Source of the DNA: Promethearchaeota archaeon
GTDB taxonomy: Archaea; Asgardarchaeota; Lokiarchaeia; Sigynarchaeales; SOKP01
DNA length: 46,929 nt
Assembly: GCA_030605085.1 (NCBI GenBank)
Contig: JAUWBH010000023.1
Coordinates: 1-46,929 of the forward strand
Direction of reading: 5' to 3'
In this document: positions 41,283 to 46,929 of the stretch, piece by piece
Layout of the letters: each line of letters begins with the position of its first letter
How positions within the stretch are numbered: the stretch's first letter is position 1
Translations under genes and position numbers: made by a program
Notes under the pieces: model-generated
What the model saw: the letters and a program-made list of their open reading frames with translations, nothing else
Databases searched by the model: none
Told to the model about the DNA's origin: nothing

Positions 41283-43283
41283 ATGAGTTCTAAATTTAAA
41301 ATTGAGTCCGATTATGTACCACGTGGCGACCAACCCGAAGCAATTGACATTTTAGCAGAAAATATAATGAAAGGTATAAAGTTTCAGACGCTTCTAGGAG
41401 CCACTGGAACCGGTAAAACGTTCTCCGTTGCTCACATCATTCAAAAAGTCCAGAAACCAACACTCGTAATGGCTCCGAATAAGACATTAGCCGCTCAATT
41501 ATATAACGAATTTAAAGAACTATTTCCTCAGAATGCGGTTCATTATTTTGTAAGTTATTACGATTACTACCAGCCAGAGGCATATATGCCTATTACAGGC
41601 CTTTATATTGAAAAAGATTTCTCAGTGAACGAAGAAATCGAGAAATTACGGCTTGCATCAACGCATGGAATAAAAACTAGAAAGGATGTAATCATCGTTG
41701 CGACAGTTTCGTGTATTTATGGGATTGGGAATCCTGATGAGTGGGTAAAAGTTTCTTTAGAATTAGAAGTTGGTCAAGTTATTAAAAGATCCGAGATAAT
41801 TAAGGGTCTCGTAAAGATGAATTACGAGAGAAGTGCAGTTGAATTCAAATATGGTCAAGTGAGAGTTAAAGGCGATATCATAGATATTTTTCCCGCTTAT
41901 TTAGATACGGCAATCCGCATTTCCCTTTTTGGAGATGAGATAGAGATGATTCAGGAGATACATCCTATTTCAAATCATGCTATTAAAAACATGCCTAACT
42001 GTAGAATCTTTCCTGCAACCCATTTTGTAATTCCTGAGGAAAATAAGATTAAAGCGCTTGAAACTATTGAGGAGGAATTGAAAGAACAAATTAAGAAATT
42101 TAAGAAAGAAAAAAAATACGCGGAAGCTCAAAGAATTGAAAGATGTGTAAAATTTGATTTAGAAATGATGAGAGAAATGGGTTATTGTAAAGGAATCGAA
42201 AATTATTCTAGACATTTGGATGGTCGACCCCCAGGAACTCCTCCAATGAATCTAATCGATTATTTTCCGGAAGATTTTTTAATTGTAGTTGATGAATCTC
42301 ATGTTACTGTGCCACAAATTCACGGAATGATCGGTGGGGATAAATCTCGTAAAAAAAATCTAGTAGATTATGGCTGGAGATTACCAAGTGCATTCGATAA
42401 TAGACCTCTAGCCTTTGAGGAATGGGAAAGCAAAATAAAATTTGTTGTTTTTATGAGTGCTACACCTGCAAACTACGAGATTGAGAAAAGTAGCGGCATT
42501 TCTGCAGAACAGATCATTAGGCCAACGGGGCTAATTGATCCTAAAGTTGAAGTGAGACCTGCTGAAAATCAAATTGATGACTTATTAGGAGAAATAAGGA
42601 AGGTTATTAACAACAAAGGACGAACTTTAGTTACAACTCTTACTAAACGAATGGCAGAAGATATCGCTGAATATTACTCTGAATTAGGATTAAAAATAAC
42701 ATATCTCCACTCGGAAATTAACACAATCGAGAGATTTGATATTCTAAGACAATTAAGAGATGGGACTTTTGATGTGCTCGTTGGAATTAATCTCCTTAGA
42801 GAAGGATTAGATTTACCAGAAGTCCAATTAGTAGCTATCTTGGACGCAGATAAACTCGGGTTTTTAAGGGATAAAAGGTCGTTAATTCAAACTATCGGTC
42901 GAGCCTCCAGAAATGTAAATGGGAGAGCGATACTATATGGCGATAGAACTTCTCCTGCAATGAGAGCGGCAATTAAAGAAACAAATCGAAGGAGAAAAAA
43001 ACAAATAGATTTCAACAAAGTCCACAATATCACCCCTCAAACAATTAATAAAAATATATTGGATTCACTCTCAGAGGAAAAAGAATTTAAAGAGAGAGGA
43101 TTTAAAAGATTGAAGAAAACTATTGAAGAAAAACTTGAAGAATTAGGAGATATTGACATTATCATACAATATCTTGAAAATAAAATGTTTTTGGCGGCTA
43201 AAGAGCTAAGATTTGAGGATGCTGCTTATCTGAGAGATAAAATAAAAGATATTAAAGAAAAAAGTTATAAAATAAAAGCGTAA
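41283..43283 (+). CDS. uvrB: Excinuclease ABC subunit B
   Basis: UvrB is the DNA-helicase-like damage-verifying subunit of bacterial nucleotide excision repair. The 666-aa protein has GATGTGKTFSVAHII (Walker A), TLAAQLYNEFKELFPQNAVH with YFVSYYDYYQPEAYMP (the beta-hairpin region), the helicase motifs VDESHVTVPQ and TRLTKRMAEDIAEY-like segments, and INLLREGLDLPEVQLVAILD AD. The C-terminal UVR domain is complete (ENKMFLAAKELRFEDAAYLR DKI). All parts appear intact. This is a bacterial-type gene in an archaeon, probably acquired with uvrA. uvrC is not in the window. Confidence 0.97.
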   Translation: MSSKFKIESDYVPRGDQPEAIDILAENIMKGIKFQTLLGATGTGKTFSVAHIIQKVQKPTLVMAPNKTLAAQLYNEFKELFPQNAVHYFVSYYDYYQPEAYMPITGLYIEKDFSVNEEIEKLRLASTHGIKTRKDVIIVATVSCIYGIGNPDEWVKVSLELEVGQVIKRSEIIKGLVKMNYERSAVEFKYGQVRVKGDIIDIFPAYLDTAIRISLFGDEIEMIQEIHPISNHAIKNMPNCRIFPATHFVIPEENKIKALETIEEELKEQIKKFKKEKKYAEAQRIERCVKFDLEMMREMGYCKGIENYSRHLDGRPPGTPPMNLIDYFPEDFLIVVDESHVTVPQIHGMIGGDKSRKKNLVDYGWRLPSAFDNRPLAFEEWESKIKFVVFMSATPANYEIEKSSGISAEQIIRPTGLIDPKVEVRPAENQIDDLLGEIRKVINNKGRTLVTTLTKRMAEDIAEYYSELGLKITYLHSEINTIERFDILRQLRDGTFDVLVGINLLREGLDLPEVQLVAILDADKLGFLRDKRSLIQTIGRASRNVNGRAILYGDRTSPAMRAAIKETNRRRKKQIDFNKVHNITPQTINKNILDSLSEEKEFKERGFKRLKKTIEEKLEELGDIDIIIQYLENKMFLAAKELRFEDAAYLRDKIKDIKEKSYKIKA

Positions 43284-43320
43284 AATTTTCTTTTTATAAT
43301 AGTTGAATAGAAATATAATC

Positions 43321-43455
43321 ATGACTGAAAATCTAATCATTAAGGGAGCGCGGCAAAATAATCTTAAAAATATTGATGTTGTGATCCCCAGAAATAAATT
43401 AATAGTCGTTACGGGTGTCAGTGGAAGCGTCTTTGTAACTTTAAACGAAAGTTGA
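43321..43455 (+). pseudogene. 5' fragment of a second uvrA gene
   Basis: The 44-codon frame reads [36 protein letters not shown], the exact UvrA N-terminus up to the first P-loop, then VFVTLNES and stop. It matches the functional uvrA start ([20 protein letters not shown]) closely in protein but differs at many bases. The break falls inside GVSGSGKSS. It lies 37 nt after uvrB, where an original uvrA would be expected. Confidence 0.75.
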
Positions 43456-43771
43456 CGCAACCCCAGCCACAGGAACAGGTAAAAGCAATTTTATTCAAAA
43501 TTTTTTAATAAATCTTTCTAAACAGTATAAAATTCCTTTTTTTCTGGTGGAATTTAAAGGTGAATACCATCTGAAAAGTTTCAATTTAGAATGTCTTATT
43601 TTTACAAAAAATGATATATGGATATTTGATCCCATTTTTTTAAGAGAAAAGGCTATTGACTTTATTAAATATACTAATAGTCTCAGAAAAAGAAATCTTA
43701 AGAGTTTACGTTTTGCGAAAAGTTTACCAAGAACCGATCTTTTAAGTGACTTAGAAGATGTTTTTTATTAA
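43445..43771 (+). pseudogene. HerA/VirB4-like ATPase N-terminal fragment
   Basis: The frame is open from 43445 and shows a P-loop ATPATGTGKSNFIQNFLINL, then IPFFLVEFKGEYHLKSFN, the Walker A/B spacing of HerA-type DNA-pumping ATPases. It continues as DIWIFDPIFLREKAIDFIKY and ends at 43771. It lacks a start codon and the catalytic core beyond the first 110 residues. It overlaps the tail of the uvrA fragment by 11 nt in another frame. It is a recombination remnant. Confidence 0.5.
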
Positions 43772-43811
43772 TCTTTTATCTTTTATTTTACTTTAATGTT
43801 AGTAATTATTT

Positions 43812-46682
43812 ATGAATGATTATATATCAATAAAAGGAGCTAGACAGAATAATTTAAAAAATATTGACATTAAAATTCCAAGAAATAAGCTCATAGTTGT
43901 TACTGGCGTTTCTGGGTGTGGTAAGAGTTCATTAGTTATTGACACCCTCTATGCGGAGGGACAGAGACGTTTTCTAGAGTCGTTATCTAGTTATGCTAGA
44001 CAATTTTTAGGAGAAATGGATAAGCCTGATGTTGATTCTATAGAGGGGCTATCTCCAGCGATTGCAATAGAACAAAAACCCTTGTCAAAAAATCCAAGAA
44101 GTACTGTTGGTACTGTTACTGAAATATACGATTATTATCGGTTGTTATTTGCCAATGTGGGAGTGCCTCACTGTCCAAATTGTGCGAAAGAAATTAAACC
44201 TCAAACACCTCAACAGATTATTGAGCAAGTATTGAATTCCATTAAAGAAAATCAAAAATTCGTAATTAAAGCTCCTCTAATTCGAGATAGAAAAGGAGAA
44301 TATAAGGATCTCCTGCAAGATCTAAAAAAGCAGGGTTATGTTAGAGTAGAAATTGATGGTATTCAATATACCCTAGATGAAGATATTTCAATGGATAAAA
44401 ATGTAAAACATAACATCAGCGTTATAGTGGATCGGTTAATAATGAAGGGAAATATAAAAACTCGCTTTGCAGATTCTATAGAGACAGCCTTGGAATTAAC
44501 AGATGGAATAGTGACGATTGAGGAAGTTGGGAAAGAAGAGCAAATATATTCAGAGCATTATGCGTGCTTAGATTGTCAGATTTCCTTACCCCCAATAGAT
44601 CATAAAATGTTCTCATTTAACATACCACACGGTAGCTGTAAATACTGTAATGGATTAGGCACTGTTATGGAGTTTGACTATAGTTTGGTTTTAGGTAATG
44701 ATGTCTCAATACCACTTCAAGAAAGTGGGATAAGGAATATCCCTGGATTCGGAAGTTCTACTGGCTATTCTTGGCAAATGCTAAAACAAGTAGCCAATCA
44801 CTATGAGTTCGATCTTAATAAAACCCCCATTAAGGAGATCGAACCTCAAAAACTGCATAAATTATTATTCGGGTCTGGAGAAGAAAATATAAATTTTCAC
44901 TTCAAAAGTGAAAGAAATGATTATAAAAATAATAGTAATGGGTCTTTTTCGTCTTGGAAAACGAATAGACCTTTCGAAGGAATTATTCCAATGCTCCATC
45001 GAAGATATATGGAAACATCTTCTTTAACAGCTCGGGATGTGTATGAGAGTTTTATGAATAGAATTCATTGCCCTCAATGTGATGGACAACGATTAAAACC
45101 TGAAAGCTTAGCGGTAACTGTTAATGGTCTAAATATCGCAGAGTTATCAAATCTGGCGGTGAAAGATTCTATTAAATTCTTTAAGGAATTACAACTTGAT
45201 GATATCCAAAAAACCATAGTAAAAGAAGTTTTAAAAGAAATTAAAGAAAGATTATCTTTTTTGGCTAATGTAGGATTAGATTACATTCAGTTAAGCCGAA
45301 GATCAGCTACATTATCCGTGGGTGAAGCTGAAAGAATAAGACTTGCAACTCAGTTAGGATCAAGTTTAGTAGGAATTTTATATGTGCTCGATGAGCCTAG
45401 CGTTGGTCTTCACGCCCGAGATATTTTTCGTTTAATTAACATGTTAAAAAAATTAAGAGATTTAGGAAATACCGTTATAGTTGTTGAACACGACGAAGCC
45501 ATTATAAGAAACGCAGATCACATAATTGATTTGGGCCCGTTGGCTGGAGAAAATGGAGGTGAAGTTGTTGCCCAAGGTTCTTTAGAAGTGATCCAAAATT
45601 CAAATACCATTACAGGAAAATATTTAACGGGGAAAGAAAAAATAGAAATTCCAAAAAAAAGACGCGAAATTTCAGATCAATTTATTGAAATTCAAGGTGC
45701 TAGAGAAAACAATTTAAAGAATATAAGTTTGAAAATCCCGTTAGGCGTATTTACGTGCATTACAGGAGTTTCAGGCGCAGGAAAAACGAGTTTAATTATT
45801 GACTGTCTTTATAAAGGCTTATATAATGTTGTAAATACTCGCAGTTCTAAAATAAAGACTGGTGATTACGATAAAATTATTGGATATGAACGTATTGATA
45901 AAATAATAAATATTGATCAATCGCCAATAGGAAGAACACCTAGATCCGTACCAGCAACCTATACTAAAGCGATGGATTATATAAGAGATACTTTTGCTCT
46001 ATTACCAGAGTCAAGAGAAAGAGGGTATAATAAAGGAAGGTTTAGCTTCAATACTAAAGCTGGTCATTGTAAGAAATGTAGGGGCAAAGGTTTTATTCTT
46101 AAAGAAATGTATTTCCTCCCTGATGTTTACATTAAATGTGATTTGTGCAAAGGAAAGAGATATAACGCCGAAACTCTCGAAATTAAATATAAAAGCAAAA
46201 CCATTTCGGATGTTTTAGAAATGACCTTTGATCGTGCGCTGGAATTTTTTGACAGTTTTCCAAATTTAAAACGAACTTTGAAGACTGTGGTTGATGTAGG
46301 TTTAGGTTATTTAGAGTTAGGTCAATCGTCAACTACATTAAGTGGGGGAGAATCTCAAAGATTAAAAATTGCAAGAGAGTTGAGAAAAGTAAGTATAGGA
46401 AATACCCTATACATATTAGACGAACCTACGACTGGTTTAAGCGCTTATGATATAAAAATTTTATTAAAAGTCCTTCATCGACTTGTTGATAAAGGTAATA
46501 CTGTAATAATTATAGAACATAATATGGAAATTATTAAATCAGTTGATTACATTATTAATTTAGGGCCCGAAGGCGGTGAAAAGGGAGGAAGAATTGTTGT
46601 TATGGGAAGTCCCGAAGAAATCATTAAGGACGAGAATAGTTATACCGCAAATTATCTAAAAAAATATTTAAATCATAAATAA
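43812..46682 (+). CDS. uvrA: Excinuclease ABC subunit A
   Basis: UvrA is the dimeric ABC ATPase that finds helix-distorting lesions and loads UvrB. The 956-aa protein has two ABC modules: Walker A GVSGCGKSSLVIDTLYAEGQ (Ser to Cys in the loop) and GVSGAGKTSLIIDCLYKG. The zinc fingers are CPNCAKEI with CLDCQ...CKYCNG, the IHCPQCDGQR pair, and CKKCRGKGF...CDLCKG. The signatures are LSVGEAERIRLATQLGSS and LSGGESQRLKIARELRK. Family length and motif order are complete. It is the second gene of a bacterial-type uvrB-uvrA pair, separated by the remnants at 43321-43771. Confidence 0.96.
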   Translation: MNDYISIKGARQNNLKNIDIKIPRNKLIVVTGVSGCGKSSLVIDTLYAEGQRRFLESLSSYARQFLGEMDKPDVDSIEGLSPAIAIEQKPLSKNPRSTVGTVTEIYDYYRLLFANVGVPHCPNCAKEIKPQTPQQIIEQVLNSIKENQKFVIKAPLIRDRKGEYKDLLQDLKKQGYVRVEIDGIQYTLDEDISMDKNVKHNISVIVDRLIMKGNIKTRFADSIETALELTDGIVTIEEVGKEEQIYSEHYACLDCQISLPPIDHKMFSFNIPHGSCKYCNGLGTVMEFDYSLVLGNDVSIPLQESGIRNIPGFGSSTGYSWQMLKQVANHYEFDLNKTPIKEIEPQKLHKLLFGSGEENINFHFKSERNDYKNNSNGSFSSWKTNRPFEGIIPMLHRRYMETSSLTARDVYESFMNRIHCPQCDGQRLKPESLAVTVNGLNIAELSNLAVKDSIKFFKELQLDDIQKTIVKEVLKEIKERLSFLANVGLDYIQLSRRSATLSVGEAERIRLATQLGSSLVGILYVLDEPSVGLHARDIFRLINMLKKLRDLGNTVIVVEHDEAIIRNADHIIDLGPLAGENGGEVVAQGSLEVIQNSNTITGKYLTGKEKIEIPKKRREISDQFIEIQGARENNLKNISLKIPLGVFTCITGVSGAGKTSLIIDCLYKGLYNVVNTRSSKIKTGDYDKIIGYERIDKIINIDQSPIGRTPRSVPATYTKAMDYIRDTFALLPESRERGYNKGRFSFNTKAGHCKKCRGKGFILKEMYFLPDVYIKCDLCKGKRYNAETLEIKYKSKTISDVLEMTFDRALEFFDSFPNLKRTLKTVVDVGLGYLELGQSSTTLSGGESQRLKIARELRKVSIGNTLYILDEPTTGLSAYDIKILLKVLHRLVDKGNTVIIIEHNMEIIKSVDYIINLGPEGGEKGGRIVVMGSPEEIIKDENSYTANYLKKYLNHK

Positions 46683-46770
46683 ATAAAAATAAAAAAAAAG
46701 AAGAATGAAGTTCAAACTTCTTTTAAAAAAAGTTTTTTCATCCAATCAGGTAAAACAAATCCACCTTGAA

Positions 46771-46929
46771 CTACCACTCACTAAAGTGTGTGGATTCCTA
46801 ATTCATCGAAAACAGCTCAACAAGATTCGGGAATCGTGCCGAGTCTTACATTTTCTCCAAAGGCTTAACTTCCCGCTATTCCCTCGGTAGAATTCCGTTT
46901 CTTTTTGTATCGTTGGTTATCCGACCAAA
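46771..46929 (-). mobile_element. Decayed 3' end of an IS200/IS605-type tnpB with right-end hairpin
   Basis: On the minus strand one frame reads GILPRE, stop, REVKPLEKM, stop, DSARFPNLVELFSMN, stop, ESTHFSEW, stop at 46771-46773. EVKPLE and ELFSMx(Q)ES are the usual TnpB tail, and three internal stops show that it is dead. The hairpin CCACTCAC-TAAA-GTGTGTGG (46774-46793, one T-T mismatch) at the extreme 3' end is the typical right-end structure. The rest of the element lies beyond the window edge. Confidence 0.6.

Noticed and set aside
46705..46890. 61-aa plus-strand frame at the window end
   Set aside because: It runs antisense to the TnpB remnant and right-end hairpin and has no protein-like conservation.

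Overview
The window is AT-rich archaeal DNA, most consistent with an Asgard archaeon of the Lokiarchaeia/Promethearchaeia kind. It carries archaeal information-processing genes (uS7, eL42, eS27, TFS, PCNA, PriL/PriS, GINS, Nop10, aIF2-alpha, EF-1A, RpoL, Csl4, RfcS, AglB). Alongside these are an Arf/Rab-like small GTPase, a CDC48-N-like protein, a TPR/PCI-like protein and an E1/E2/JAMM module. Bacterial-type imports are also present (UvrA/UvrB, CotH kinase, VTC/DUF4956). TTG is a common start codon. I see no rRNA, tRNA or CRISPR array.

Layout. 0-11.3 kb: the end of uS7, an HTH/ATP-cone/NrdD-like pseudoenzyme, pyrB, then a replication/translation supercluster (eL42-eS27, TFS-OB-fold, PCNA, PriL-PriS-GINS, Nop10-aIF2-alpha). 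11.4-17.3 kb: an unknown gene without a clear start, EF-1A with a stop-containing 30-nt insertion inside the P-loop, and a VTC/DUF4956/CotH cassette. In that cassette DUF4956 carries a second 30-nt insertion and CotH an in-frame amber. 17.5-24.2 kb: small GTPase, an exosome/RNA polymerase operon (Csl4, small protein, RpoL, RNase III-like, DUF99), an rRNA-type methyltransferase, enolase and RfcS. 24.2-30.6 kb: a minus-strand operon encoding wHTH, SPFH, CDC48-N/zinc ribbon, E1, JAMM and a UBL-E2 fusion. 30.8-37 kb: TPR/PCI-like protein, truncated surface and glycosyltransferase genes, TruA, a GT-C protein, a gtrA remnant and an inverted-repeat element. 37-46.9 kb: AglB, UvrB, debris of a second uvrA and of a HerA-like ATPase, a full UvrA, and a decayed TnpB end.

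Two things stand out. First, two unrelated genes only 2.4 kb apart (EF-1A and DUF4956) each carry a 30-nt insertion. In both cases it keeps the frame, contains in-frame stop codons, is bounded by a 4-nt direct repeat and folds as a hairpin, and removing exactly 30 nt restores a textbook protein. This suggests a family of miniature introns, translational-bypass elements or mobile inserts. Second, the 24.2-30.6 kb operon looks like a self-contained ubiquitin-like conjugation system. It has E1, an E2 fused to a beta-grasp domain, a JAMM peptidase, a CDC48-N-like adaptor without an ATPase, an SPFH membrane-scaffold protein and a wHTH protein with an operator-like palindrome in front.

Gene decay is also visible: stop-interrupted or truncated genes (CotH, gtrA, GT-C, surface protein, uvrA copy, HerA-like, tnpB) cluster around breakpoints in the accessory parts, while the information-processing genes are intact apart from EF-1A.
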